A stretch of 64,000 bases of DNA from Solwaraspora sp. WMMD1047 (GCF_029626155.1 NZ_JARUBL010000001.1:3948501-4012500); one strand, 5' to 3'. Numbered from the stretch's first letter, positions 35,853 to 44,532 are shown. Numbers and translations: made by a program. Notes: a model not told the origin generated them from the letters alone.

Positions 35853-37514
35853 GTGCCTGGCGTGGAGGACCAGGCGCTCGTGGCGGCGATCTCCCGGCGG
35901 GACCCGACCGGGCTCGACGGGGCATACCGGCGCTATGCGCCCAGACTGTACGCGTACGCGCGCACCCTGGTCGGTGACGCCGCCACCGCGGCCGACGTCG
36001 TCCAGGACACCTTCCTGATCGCCGCCCGGCACGTCACCCAGCTCCGTGACCCGACCCGGTTGCGACCCTGGCTGTTCTCCGTCGCCCGCAACGAGTGCCT
36101 GCGCCAGCTCCGCGGCCGGGTCCGGGTGGTGCCCCTGGAAGCGTACGGCCCGGGCGTGGAGCCCGCGGCGGAGCCGACCGACCCGGGCGCCGCCGTGCAG
36201 AGCGGCCAGCTCGTCGAGCTGGTCCGGGCGGCCTACGGCGGGCTGGGCGAGGCCGACCGCGAGGTCATCGAGCTGACGGTGCGGCACGGGCTGTCGGCGG
36301 CCGACCTGGCCGGGGTGCTCGGCGTGTCGGACAAGCACGCGCATGCCCGGATCTCACGCGCCCGCGCCCAGTTCGCCGTCTCGTTGGGCGCGTTGCTGGT
36401 GGCCCGCACCGGCCGAACCGACTGTCCGGTGCTGGCCGGCCTGCTGACCGACTGGGACGGCGCGCTCACCCCGCTGCTGCGCAAGCGGATCCACCGGCAC
36501 ACCGAGTCGTGCCCGACCTGCGGGGCGCACCGACGCCGTCAGCTCAACCCGGCCGCCCTGCTGACCGGTTACGCCGCCCTGCCGCTGGCCGCGCTCCTCC
36601 CGTTGGCCAGGCAGCGGTTGGACCTGGTGGCCGCGCACTGGCGGCTGGCCCAACCACCGCCGGCGCTGGGCACCTCGCCCGGGCCGCCGACCGGCGGAGC
36701 CAGGCAGGTCGAATCCCCGACCGGCGACAGCCCTGCCGGGGTCGGCCCCGTCGGTCCGGCCGGGGTCGGCCCGGCCGCCGACGGCTACCGGTGGGAACCG
36801 CGGACCGGGTTTCCGGTCCGCTACCGCGCGCCGGGTGATCGGCGGCGCCGGGTCGGCCTCGCCGCCGCGCTGGTCCTGCTGACCGCGTGCGGGGCGGGCC
36901 TGTTCGCAGCGGCCGGTCCGGGGGCCGCGCTCCTGCCGACCGGATCCGCACCGGTCACGGTCTCACCGCCGGCAGTCGACGTCGGCGGGACGGCGGTTGG
37001 CCATGCTCCGCCCGCCACCGGCACCGCCGGTCCGTCACCCTCCCCGGGCGGCTTCGCCGATCCGGTACGGCCGGAGGGTGCCCGGATCAGCCCGGCCCCC
37101 GGTGACCCGGCGGCACCCGACCCGGACGCGGACCGGCCAGACCCGGACGCACCGGACCCGAGCACACCACCGGACCCGCCCGGCCCGGGCGGGTCGTCCG
37201 ACGATCCGACGCCGCCGGTCCGGGAATTGAGCGTGCGGGCGACCGCCCGGGTCGCCTGCACCGGTGGCCAGTCGTACGCGATCACGGTGTCGGCCACCGC
37301 GAGCGAGGCCATCTCGGCGGCCACGCTCACCTGGCGCGCGGCGGACCAGCGCACCGGCCGGATGACGGTGAGCGGGCGCGGCGCGACCGGTACCGCGCCG
37401 CGGTTGACGGCCGCCCGGGCCACCTGGTGGGTCGCGGTCACCGCCCCCGATGGCCGGACCGCCCGGACGTCGACCGGCACGGCCACCGATCCCTGTCCCC
37501 GACCCGCCGGCTGA
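35853..37514 (+). CDS. ECF sigma factor fused to anti-sigma-like zinc motif, membrane segment and extracytoplasmic domain
   Basis: A 553-aa protein. Residues about 10-75 are sigma region 2 (LDGAYRRYAPRLYAYARTLV, AADVVQDTFL) and about 120-175 region 4 (LGEADREVIELTVRHGLSAA). His216-x3-Cys220-x2-Cys223 (HTESCPTC) has the form of the zinc-binding anti-sigma (ZAS) motif. A Pro/Gly linker leads to one membrane helix about 335-357 (RRVGLAAALVLLTACGAGLF). Beyond it lie a Pro/Asp-rich stalk and an immunoglobulin-like domain (about 455-550). Sigma and anti-sigma functions in one chain are known in a few actinobacterial ECF groups. The GTG at 35853 is the likeliest start; 35832 and 35862 are alternatives. 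Confidence 0.85.
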   Translation: MPGVEDQALVAAISRRDPTGLDGAYRRYAPRLYAYARTLVGDAATAADVVQDTFLIAARHVTQLRDPTRLRPWLFSVARNECLRQLRGRVRVVPLEAYGPGVEPAAEPTDPGAAVQSGQLVELVRAAYGGLGEADREVIELTVRHGLSAADLAGVLGVSDKHAHARISRARAQFAVSLGALLVARTGRTDCPVLAGLLTDWDGALTPLLRKRIHRHTESCPTCGAHRRRQLNPAALLTGYAALPLAALLPLARQRLDLVAAHWRLAQPPPALGTSPGPPTGGARQVESPTGDSPAGVGPVGPAGVGPAADGYRWEPRTGFPVRYRAPGDRRRRVGLAAALVLLTACGAGLFAAAGPGAALLPTGSAPVTVSPPAVDVGGTAVGHAPPATGTAGPSPSPGGFADPVRPEGARISPAPGDPAAPDPDADRPDPDAPDPSTPPDPPGPGGSSDDPTPPVRELSVRATARVACTGGQSYAITVSATASEAISAATLTWRAADQRTGRMTVSGRGATGTAPRLTAARATWWVAVTAPDGRTARTSTGTATDPCPRPAG

Positions 37515-37773
37515 GCCACCGACCCGGTCGGCCCGGCCGCTGAACCGGACGTCTGGCCACCGATCCGATCCTCCCAGGAGCCGGGCGCAGGGCTTGACCG
37601 CAGCGGGTCGCCAGGTCGGTGCCGGGTCGTCCCGGCCAGCAACGGTCGACCGGCCACCGTGGACGCCCGAGCCAAGCTCGCGAGAATCCCGGCCGAAATC
37701 TGTTGGGGTCCGGTCCGGTCGCGCCTCCCAGCCTTGTCCGGCATCCGCCGGGCGAGGTGACAGGAGGAATCCG

Positions 37774-39738
37774 ATGAGATCGGGATTCGACCGCGGCATC
37801 CCCCGCCGGCTGGTGGCAGGGCTGGCTGCCGTCGTACTCGGGGCGATGACGCTGGCCGGCGCGGCGCCGGCGGCGGCCCACCCGGGTCTGCCGTCGGCGG
37901 TGTTCGACCCCGACGAGGTGGGCTGGGCGTCCGTGCGGGACCTGGACCCGGCCGCGTTCCAGGCCGAGTTCGACAAGCGGTCGCGGGCCGGGTACATGGT
38001 GATCGACGTGGACGTCGACATGTCGGCCGACGGCCCCCGGATGGGTGCGGTGTTCCAGTACAACTTGGACAAGCGGGGCTGGCTGGTCCGCACCATGATG
38101 ACCGAGGCGGAGTTCGACGCCGCGTTCGACGAGGCGGTCCGGGGCAACCTGCGGATGGTCGACTTCGAGACCTGGGTCCGGTCCGGGGTCCGCTACTACG
38201 CCGCTGTCTGGGTGCGCAACGTGGAGGGCTACGGCTGGTCGGCGAAGTACGGCCTGACCGCGGCCGAGTTCGAGACCTACTACCATGAGCAGCGGGACCG
38301 GCGGATGCCGGTCGACGTGGACATCTACCAAACCGGCACCGGCACCCGGTACGCGCTGATCTGGGTGGACAATGCCGAGAAACTGGACTGGCGGCTGCTC
38401 GGCGGGATCACCCGCGACGCGTACCAGGACGCGATCGACGCGTACCAGTCGACGTTCCGGTCGCTGGTGGTCGACTCGGCGCTGACCGGGGCCGGCCAGC
38501 GGTACACCGGCATCTGGGTGGCCAACGTCAACAAGCGCGGCTGGTGGGTGCGCAGCGACCTGACCCGCCAGCAATACGTCAACTGGTGGCACCGGTACGC
38601 CGACGAGGGCTACCGGGTGATCAACTTCGAGCGGTACGAGACCGCTGACGGCACCCGGTACGCCGGCATCTGGCGGCAGAACTCGGACCGGCCGGCGTGG
38701 ACGCCGCGCGAGAAGGTGGACGCGCTGATCGAGGCCGAACGGGACAGCCTCGACATGCCCGGCATCAGCGTGGCGATCATGCAGGACGGCGAGGCGCGCT
38801 ACCTGCGCGGATTCGGGCACGCCAACATCGACGACGACGTCTGGCTGGACTCGGCGCACGTGCAGCGGCTGGCCTCGGTCGCCAAGGGCGTCGGCGGGGT
38901 GCTCACCCTGCGGCTGGCCGAACAGGACGAGATCGACCCGGCGGACGCCGTTGCCGACCACATCCCGGGGCTGCCCGGCCACCACAGCTACACGGTCGAG
39001 CAGGTGGCGAGCAACCGCGGCTGCGTGCGGCACTACGCCGGGGCCGAGGAGGACGACGGCGCCGACCCGGCCGACGTGGCGCAGTGGGCGGCCGAGGACG
39101 GCACCCTGGCCACCAACCAGTACGCCACCGCCACCGCGGCGTCGGCCGTCTTCTGGGGCAGCGACCTGGTCTGTGCCGTGGGCACCTCGCACTACACCAC
39201 CCACGGGTACGCCATCCTCGGCGCCGCCCTGGAGGGCGCCACCGGCAGCCCGGTCGCCGACCTGGTGGTCGACGAACTGACCGACCCGTACGACCTCGGT
39301 ACCCTGCGACCGGAGGACATGTCCGACACCTCGGTCCGCCGGACCACCCTCTACACCTCGACGAACAGCGAGTACACCGACCCGGACGAGGTGAGCTGGA
39401 AGGTGCTCGGCGGCGGACTGGAGGCGTCGGCGCGCGACCTGGCGTCCTTCGGCGACAAGCTGATCGACGGGCAGATCGTCTCCGCCGACTCGCTGGACGC
39501 GATGTGGGTGGACCCGCCGTGGGGTTACGCGTACGGCTGGACCAACGACACCGAGGACGGCCACCTGCGGGTCTACAAGAACGGCGGCGCCAACGGCTCC
39601 ACCGCGTACCTGCAGATGTTCCCCGACGACGGGGTCACCATCGCGGTCCTGATGAACCGCGCCGACGGCGTCGACGGCAACCGGGCCGAGTCGCTGGGCA
39701 AGTCGATCGGTTCGCTGGTCCTCGACCAGCTCCCGTAG
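37774..39738 (+). CDS. Secreted serine hydrolase (class C beta-lactamase fold) with N-terminal tandem repeats, polyglycine-hydrolase-like
   Basis: A 654-aa exported protein. Signal peptide about 1-36 (RLVAGLAAVVLGAMTLAGAA, ending AAA-HPG). Residues about 45-305 hold five or six repeats of about 45-50 residues, each with a Trp-rich core such as YYAAVWVRNVEGYGW, RYALIWVDNAEKLDW and RYTGIWVANVNKRGW. These are the bacterial tandem repeat (BTRD) units found before the catalytic domain in fungal polyglycine hydrolases. The hydrolase domain (320-654) has Ser368-Val-Ala-Lys371 as the SxxK nucleophile motif. A probable Tyr motif follows at SHYTTHGYAILG. AGGAGGA lies five bases before the ATG. Substrate is unproven. 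Confidence 0.87.
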   Translation: MRSGFDRGIPRRLVAGLAAVVLGAMTLAGAAPAAAHPGLPSAVFDPDEVGWASVRDLDPAAFQAEFDKRSRAGYMVIDVDVDMSADGPRMGAVFQYNLDKRGWLVRTMMTEAEFDAAFDEAVRGNLRMVDFETWVRSGVRYYAAVWVRNVEGYGWSAKYGLTAAEFETYYHEQRDRRMPVDVDIYQTGTGTRYALIWVDNAEKLDWRLLGGITRDAYQDAIDAYQSTFRSLVVDSALTGAGQRYTGIWVANVNKRGWWVRSDLTRQQYVNWWHRYADEGYRVINFERYETADGTRYAGIWRQNSDRPAWTPREKVDALIEAERDSLDMPGISVAIMQDGEARYLRGFGHANIDDDVWLDSAHVQRLASVAKGVGGVLTLRLAEQDEIDPADAVADHIPGLPGHHSYTVEQVASNRGCVRHYAGAEEDDGADPADVAQWAAEDGTLATNQYATATAASAVFWGSDLVCAVGTSHYTTHGYAILGAALEGATGSPVADLVVDELTDPYDLGTLRPEDMSDTSVRRTTLYTSTNSEYTDPDEVSWKVLGGGLEASARDLASFGDKLIDGQIVSADSLDAMWVDPPWGYAYGWTNDTEDGHLRVYKNGGANGSTAYLQMFPDDGVTIAVLMNRADGVDGNRAESLGKSIGSLVLDQLP

Positions 39739-39826
39739 CCCCTCCCCGCTCGGTGGCCGGTCCGGATCCGTCCGGGCCGGCCGCCCGGCTGACGGCGACG
39801 CCACCAGCACGCCATAACCTGGAGCG

Positions 39827-40993
39827 GTGATCACCACGCTCGCCATCGAGAACTACCGGTCGCTGCGCAGCCTGGTCGTGGGGCTGGGTCGGCTGACGGT
39901 GGTGACCGGGGCGAACGGCACCGGCAAGTCGAGCCTCTACCGGGCGCTGCGGCTGCTGGCGGACTCGTCGCGCAACGGCGCGGTCGCCGCACTGGCCCGC
40001 GAGGGTGGGCTCGCCTCGACGCTGTGGGCGGGGCCGGGGGCGATCGGCCGGGCGGTACGCGCCGGCGAGCATCCGGTGCAGGGCACCGTGCGACGCGGCC
40101 CGGTCAGCCTGCGGCTCGGCTTCGCCAGCGACGACTTCGGGTACGCGATCGATTTCGGTCTGCCGCCGCCGGGCGCGTCGTTCTTCGGGCTGGACCCGCT
40201 GGTCAAGCGCGAGGCGGTCTGGGCCGGTCCGGTGCTGCGCCCCTCGGCGCTGCTGGCCGAGCGGGCAGGCAGCGCGCTGCGGATCCGGGACGGCCGCTCC
40301 TGGCTGGCGGTGCCCGACGCCGTCGCGCCGTTCGACAGCATGCTCAGCGAGTACACCGATCCGCAGCGGGCGCCCGAACTGCTGACCGTCCGCGAGCGGA
40401 TCCGGTCCTGGCGGTTCTACGACCACCTGCGCACCGACGCGGAGGCGCCGGCCCGGCAGGCGCGGATCGGCACCCGTACGCCGGTGCTCGGCCACGACGG
40501 CGGGGATCTCGCCGCCGCGCTGCAGACGATCCGGGAGACCGGCGACGGCGGCGCGCTCGGCGCCGCCGTCGACGCGGCGTTCCCCGGCAGTGAGTTGGCG
40601 ATCGACGTGGCGGCCGGCGGCCGGTTCGAGGTGCGGCTGCGGCAGCCGGGCCTGCTGCGTCCGCTGGGTGCCGCCGAACTGTCCGACGGCACCCTGCGCT
40701 ACCTGCTGTGGGTGGCCGCGCTGCTCAGCCCCCGGCCGCCGGCGTTGCTGGTGCTCAACGAGCCGGAGACGAGCCTGCACCCCGACCTGATCCGCCCGCT
40801 GGCCGGGTTGATCCTGACCGGCGTGGCGCGTACCCAGGTGGTGGTGGTCAGTCACGCCCGCGCGCTGGTGAACGCGCTGGAACACGACGCCGCCGAGTTG
40901 ACCAGGATCGAACTGGTCAAGGAGCTCGGCGAGACCGCGGTGGCCGGTCAGGGCCGGCTCGACCAGCCGCCGTGGCAGTGGCCCAAGCGCTAG
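39827..40993 (+). CDS. RecF/SMC-like AAA ATPase
   Basis: A 388-aa ABC-type ATPase. LAIENYRSLRSLVVGLGRLT then Walker A GANGTGKSS (Lys34) open the protein; the signature is AELSDGTLRYLLWVAALLS, Walker B is PALLVLNEPETSLHP, and the H-loop VVVSHARALVNAL. This is the AAA_21/AAA_15 group that includes RecF-like and OLD-like proteins. Many members power nucleases in repair or phage defence, but no TOPRIM or nuclease gene is adjacent. GGAG precedes the GTG at 39827 closely. The last 4 bp overlap the end of the convergent CMD-family gene. Confidence 0.88.
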   Translation: MITTLAIENYRSLRSLVVGLGRLTVVTGANGTGKSSLYRALRLLADSSRNGAVAALAREGGLASTLWAGPGAIGRAVRAGEHPVQGTVRRGPVSLRLGFASDDFGYAIDFGLPPPGASFFGLDPLVKREAVWAGPVLRPSALLAERAGSALRIRDGRSWLAVPDAVAPFDSMLSEYTDPQRAPELLTVRERIRSWRFYDHLRTDAEAPARQARIGTRTPVLGHDGGDLAAALQTIRETGDGGALGAAVDAAFPGSELAIDVAAGGRFEVRLRQPGLLRPLGAAELSDGTLRYLLWVAALLSPRPPALLVLNEPETSLHPDLIRPLAGLILTGVARTQVVVVSHARALVNALEHDAAELTRIELVKELGETAVAGQGRLDQPPWQWPKR

Positions 40994-41421
40994 CGCCGGT
41001 AGTTCTTTCCCGGCGGCATGCCGGGGATGGGCTTGGCGATGAGCGCGACCGGGATGAAGTAGCAGATCTGGCTGATCGCCAGGGTCAGCGTCCAGAGCGC
41101 CTTGTCGTCGTAGTGGTCGGCCGCCCGGTCGTAGAGGGCGTCGGAGACGCGCTCCCCGGACGGGCTCGGGGTGAGGACTGCCTCCACGAGTTCCAGCGCG
41201 ACCCGTTCGGCGTCGGTGAAGTACGGGGCGTCCCGCCACGACGACACGGCGGCGAGGCGCTGCTCCGTCTCCCCTGCCTGGCGGAGTTCGCCGCTCTGCC
41301 TGATGGTGAGGTAGGTGTTGCCGACGAGCTGCCCGGCGCGCAGTTGCACCAGGTTGATGGTGGTCTGCGGAATCGAACCGTGCTGGACGATCCTGGTCAT
41401 GGTCGCGGCCATCTCCACCAT
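40990..41421 (-). CDS. Carboxymuconolactone decarboxylase (CMD/AhpD) family protein, 5'-truncated
   Basis: A 143-aa reading from the first in-frame ATG. TINLVQLRAGQLVGNTYLTI and the C-terminal LWTLTLAISQICYFIPVALI match CMD/AhpD-like proteins. The CxxC pair that gives AhpD its redox activity is absent (VGNTYLTI occupies the place). Family-like residues (RLPDPLQLFPE) continue upstream of the ATG in the same frame to about 41454, but no ATG or GTG precedes them before a stop at 41509-41511, so the original start seems lost. It lies tail to tail with the ATPase gene (4-bp overlap) and back to back with a broken ECF41 sigma gene, its usual partner. Confidence 0.7.
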   Translation of the reverse strand: MVEMAATMTRIVQHGSIPQTTINLVQLRAGQLVGNTYLTIRQSGELRQAGETEQRLAAVSSWRDAPYFTDAERVALELVEAVLTPSPSGERVSDALYDRAADHYDDKALWTLTLAISQICYFIPVALIAKPIPGMPPGKNYRR

Positions 41422-41516
41422 TTCCGGGAAGAGCTGGAGGGGGTCGGGCAGACGCGAGTGGAGGTCGGTACCCGATCCGGCCCTGAGCGCGGTCGTACGC
41501 GAGCGGCGTCAGCTGA

Positions 41517-42301
41517 TCAATCTGGCGGGAGCGGAACGCCATCGAGACCCCCGGAGCGTGGCTGACGAAGGTCGCCGGCCGGATCTGTCTCGACCTGCTG
41601 GGTTCGGCACGCCTGCGGCGGGAACGCTACGTGGGCGAGTGGATTCCGGAGCCGCTGCCCGACCGCACCGGGCCGGTCAGTGGCGGTCCGGGTGCCGGCG
41701 GTGCGGATCCGGCCGACCGGGTGACCCTCGACGAGTCGTCGGCATGGCCTTCCTGGTGGTACTCGAAACGATGACCCCGGCCGAGCGCGTCGCGTTCATC
41801 CTGCACGACGTCTTCCGGTATCCGTTCGCCGAGATCGCCGAGGTCGTCGGCCGCACGCCGGCGGCATGCCGGCAGCTCGCCACTTCGGCTCGCCGGCGGA
41901 TCCGCGAGTCACGGGCCTCCTCGACGCCGGGCGCCCAGCAGGCCGGCCTGGTCCGCGACTTCAAGCGGGCCTGGCAGGCCAGGGACATCAGCGCCCTGAT
42001 CGGCCTGCTCGACCCCGACGCCACCGCGACCGCCGACGGCGGCGGCCTGGTCAGCGCCACCCTCGAACCCGTTCACGGTGGGGAACGGATCGCCCGGGTC
42101 TTCGTCGATCTGGTCGCCTCGGCGCCCCACCTGACGATCCTTGAGCGCCTGGTCAACGGTCAACCCGGGCTCGTGGTCGAGCAGGGTGGGGTCACCGCGA
42201 CCGTGATGGCGTTCGACGTCCTGGGCGGCCGGATCACCCGCATCTGGTCGGTACGCAATCCGGAGAAGCTCCGGTCGTGGCAGGCCGACCACCACGCCTG
42301 A
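41517..42301 (+). pseudogene. ECF41-type sigma factor remnant (5' deletion and frameshift)
   Basis: From 41535 the frame reads RNAIETPGAWLTKVAGRICL, the end of sigma region 2 of ECF41 factors, then a linker to TLDES at 41738. There homology jumps to another frame (VGMAFLVVLETMTPAERVAF), so one base, probably a G, has been lost near 41738. The rest is intact to 42301: region 4 (FAEIAEVVGRTPAACRQLAT) and the SnoaL-like C-terminal domain typical of ECF41 (VRDFKRAWQARDISALIGLL). The first half of region 2 is missing; an in-frame TGA lies at 41514. An internal ATG at 41744 could still give a 185-aa fragment. ECF41 genes normally adjoin CMD genes, as here. Confidence 0.85.
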
Positions 42302-42318
42302 ACCGACCCGGTGAGTAG

Positions 42319-42341
42319 GCGCCGTGCGCGGGCCACGGCGC
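42319..42341 (+). terminator. Small hairpin after the sigma remnant
   Basis: 8-bp perfect arms 42319-42326 and 42334-42341 with a 7-nt loop, 17 bp after the stop of the sigma remnant. Confidence 0.5.
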
Positions 42342-42344
42342 GGA

Positions 42345-42409
42345 CGGAGATCCACAGGGCATCGGGCACGTGCCCCCGTGTCGCGTGCCCGATGCCCTGT
42401 GGATCTCCG
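42345..42409. terminator. Perfect 26-bp inverted repeat between convergent genes
   Basis: Arms 42345-42370 and 42384-42409 are exact reverse complements around a 13-nt loop. It lies between the sigma remnant (stop 42301) and the DUF899 gene (stop 42433), so it can end both transcripts. It is longer than the other hairpins here (11-16 bp). Confidence 0.75.
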
Positions 42410-42432
42410 CTGGCCCGCCACCGGCCCCGAGG

Positions 42433-43161
42433 TCAGCAGTGGTTGCCGTGGGTGGCGGCGACGGGGGTGGCGGCCGGTCGGGTCCACTGGGCCACCGGGC
42501 GGCCGTCGCGGCGCCACCAGCTGAATGCCGGGTCCTGCTGCGGCCAGCCCTCGGGAGAGTCCTCCCAGCTCTCCTGCCGGCCGTAGACGGTCAGGTCGAG
42601 CAGCCGCAGGGAGGTCATCATCTGCTCGACGCCGCGGCCGGTCGTCTCGTAGGTGAGAAAGACCCGGTCACCGTCGCGCAGGAAGCAGGCGATGCTGCCG
42701 TCACCGGCGAAGACCGGGTCCTCGACGCCGTGCGTGGAGTACCACGGGACCTGGTAGCCCATGAACTCCCGGAAGGGTGCCACCTCCTCCCACGGCCCGC
42801 CGCAGAAGACGGCGAAGGAGACGCCGCGCGCCTCCAGGTATACCGGGTTCTGGAAGTCCCAGATGCTGATGGTGCAGCCCTCGCACTGGCCCTCGATGGG
42901 CTTGCCGGCGTGCCACATGTGCCGGTAGGCGACGAGCTGGTCGCGGCCGGCGAAGATGTCCAGCAGCGAGGTCGGGCCGGCCGCGCCGATGAGGTCAACG
43001 GGGGTGACCTCGGTCATCGGCAGCCGTCGTCGGGCGGCGGCGATCGCGTCGCCCTCGCGGGTGTGGGCCTTCTCGCGGGCCAGCACGATCTCGCGTTCGC
43101 GGCGCCAGGTCTCCCGATCCACGACGGCGGGCAGGGCGGTCAGTGCGTGGTGAGCGTTCAT
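42433..43161 (-). CDS. DUF899 family thioredoxin-fold protein
   Basis: A 242-aa cytosolic protein. VDRETWRREREIVLAREKAH, LLDIFAGRDQLVAYRHMWHA, QCEGCTISIWDFQNPVYLEA and the C-terminal WWRRDGRPVAQWTRP are typical of DUF899, a thioredoxin-like family. The CEGC cysteine pair could be redox-active; function is not established. It shares a 51-bp divergent region with an HxlR regulator, which is the likely controller. On its strand this gap has an AT-rich stretch (about 43167-43180) suited to a -10 region. The start MNAHHAL at 43161 is nearest the promoter. Confidence 0.9.
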   Translation of the reverse strand: MNAHHALTALPAVVDRETWRREREIVLAREKAHTREGDAIAAARRRLPMTEVTPVDLIGAAGPTSLLDIFAGRDQLVAYRHMWHAGKPIEGQCEGCTISIWDFQNPVYLEARGVSFAVFCGGPWEEVAPFREFMGYQVPWYSTHGVEDPVFAGDGSIACFLRDGDRVFLTYETTGRGVEQMMTSLRLLDLTVYGRQESWEDSPEGWPQQDPAFSWWRRDGRPVAQWTRPAATPVAATHGNHC

Positions 43162-43212
43162 GGCTCGTATATTAAACATAGTTGGAGCTTCTGTGGAAAT
43201 AGTGAGGGACGC

Positions 43213-43884
43213 GTGACCATCAACCGGACGTACGGGCAGCACGGCGACGCCTGCCGCGCTGCCAACGCGCTCGACCTCGTCGGCGGCCGCTGGTCGCTGA
43301 TCGTGGTGCGGGAACTGGTTCTCGGCCCGAAGCGCTTCGCGGACCTGCAGGAGGCGGTTCGCGGCATCACTCCCGCCGTCCTCACCGACCGCCTTCGGTC
43401 CCTGCAGCAGGCCGGGATCGTCGAACAGGTGGTCCTGCCCGACCTGGCCCGCACCCGCGCGTACGCCGTGACCGACTGGGGTCGCGGGCTGGAGTCGGTG
43501 CTGCGGGCGCTGGGCCAGTGGTATTCGGCCGGTCCCGACCCCGCGACCAGCGGTGGGATGACCCCGGACGCGGTGATCCTCGCGATGCGGACGATGGCCG
43601 GCCCGCAGCCCGGCGACCTCCCGCCCATCGCCCTGCGCCTCTACGACGGCCGCCGCCCCGATCCCCCGACCCGCGACTACCGCCTGGTGACCACCGGCGG
43701 CATGCTGGTAATCGAGCCCGGGGCGCCCGACTCCCCCGCCGCGACGGTGACGGCAGACTCGACCACCTGGAGCGACGTCCTCTTCGGCGACCTTCGGCTG
43801 GCCCAGGCCGAACAGGCCGACACGGTACGGATATCCGGCGACCGCGCCGCCGTCGAGCAGACGATCAGCCGCTACTCGCCATGA
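43213..43884 (+). CDS. HxlR family transcriptional regulator with C-terminal extension
   Basis: A 223-aa regulator. The HxlR winged helix covers about 10-105: ACRAANALDLVGGRWSLIVV with the redox-type Cys near the start, FADLQEAVRGITPAVLTDRL and VTDWGRGLESVLRALGQW. A further 110 residues resemble a sterol-carrier-like (SCP2) domain (RLVTTGGMLVIEPGAPDSPA). Such two-domain HxlR proteins are common in actinomycetes. GAGGGA is three or four bases before the GTG at 43213. It is divergent from and likely controls the DUF899 gene. Confidence 0.9.
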   Translation: MTINRTYGQHGDACRAANALDLVGGRWSLIVVRELVLGPKRFADLQEAVRGITPAVLTDRLRSLQQAGIVEQVVLPDLARTRAYAVTDWGRGLESVLRALGQWYSAGPDPATSGGMTPDAVILAMRTMAGPQPGDLPPIALRLYDGRRPDPPTRDYRLVTTGGMLVIEPGAPDSPAATVTADSTTWSDVLFGDLRLAQAEQADTVRISGDRAAVEQTISRYSP

Positions 43885-43900
43885 CCGCCACCGGATAGCG

Positions 43901-44434
43901 TCAGACCCGCTCGCGACGCCGGCTGCGCAGGGCCGGCACGATGGTCAGCGCCACCGCCAGCACGAGTACGACGGCCGCGACCGGCCACCACCGCCACAGG
44001 TCCAGGCCGGCGGACTCCGACCGCTGGGCGTCCGGCGCCGCGGTGGTCAGGTCGGGTGCCTCCTGGGCGGCCCGCGCCAGCACCTGCACGACCACCTCGG
44101 TCTTGTTCGGGGCCGGTGCGCTGACCTCCACCGACCAGTTGCCGGGGGCGAGCACCGGGCCGGTGCTGTAGAAGCCCTGCCCCTCCCCCGACGGTTCCAG
44201 TTGCATCGGGCCGACCACCCGGCCACCCTCGGCGGTCGCGGTGAGCACCAACCGGACCGGCCGGTCCAGGGCATGGCCGTCGGAGTAGGTCGCCTGAATG
44301 GTGACCCCGGTCGCGCCGTCGCCAGCCACGTTCAGGTTGAGTTTGCCGTCGTGCGCGAACGCCGGGCCGCTCACCGGCAGTAACGCCAGCAGCAGGCCGA
44401 CCAGGGTGGCCGCGGCGGTTCGGATACGACGCAT
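43901..44434 (-). CDS. Exported, C-terminally anchored beta-domain protein (CopC/YtkA-like)
   Basis: A 177-aa protein. Signal peptide about 1-27 (AAATLVGLLLALLPVSGPAF, cleavage at AFA-HDG). A beta-sandwich of about 95 residues follows (LNLNVAGDGATGVTIQATYS, PVRLVLTATAEGG, APGNWSVEV) resembling CopC/YtkA/FixH-type domains. A linker leads to a membrane helix (WWPVAAVVLVLAVALTIVPA) and a basic cytosolic tail (RSRRRERV). The mature N-terminal His-Asp recalls copper-binding CopC proteins, but no full copper site is evident. It converges with the HxlR gene and lies downstream of the ThuA/dehydrogenase gene behind a hairpin. Confidence 0.75.
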   Translation of the reverse strand: MRRIRTAAATLVGLLLALLPVSGPAFAHDGKLNLNVAGDGATGVTIQATYSDGHALDRPVRLVLTATAEGGRVVGPMQLEPSGEGQGFYSTGPVLAPGNWSVEVSAPAPNKTEVVVQVLARAAQEAPDLTTAAPDAQRSESAGLDLWRWWPVAAVVLVLAVALTIVPALRSRRRERV

Positions 44435-44532
44435 CGGGTTGCTCCTCCTGCTCAGCGACAGATCGTCGCTCGATCCACTCAGCGACAGATCACCGCTGCC
44501 TGGCCCCCGGGATGTCCTCGTCCCGGGGATGG

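Noticed and set aside
42345-42409. Terminal inverted repeats of an insertion sequence
   Set aside because: The arms are 13 nt apart with no transposase or target duplication; a terminator is simpler.
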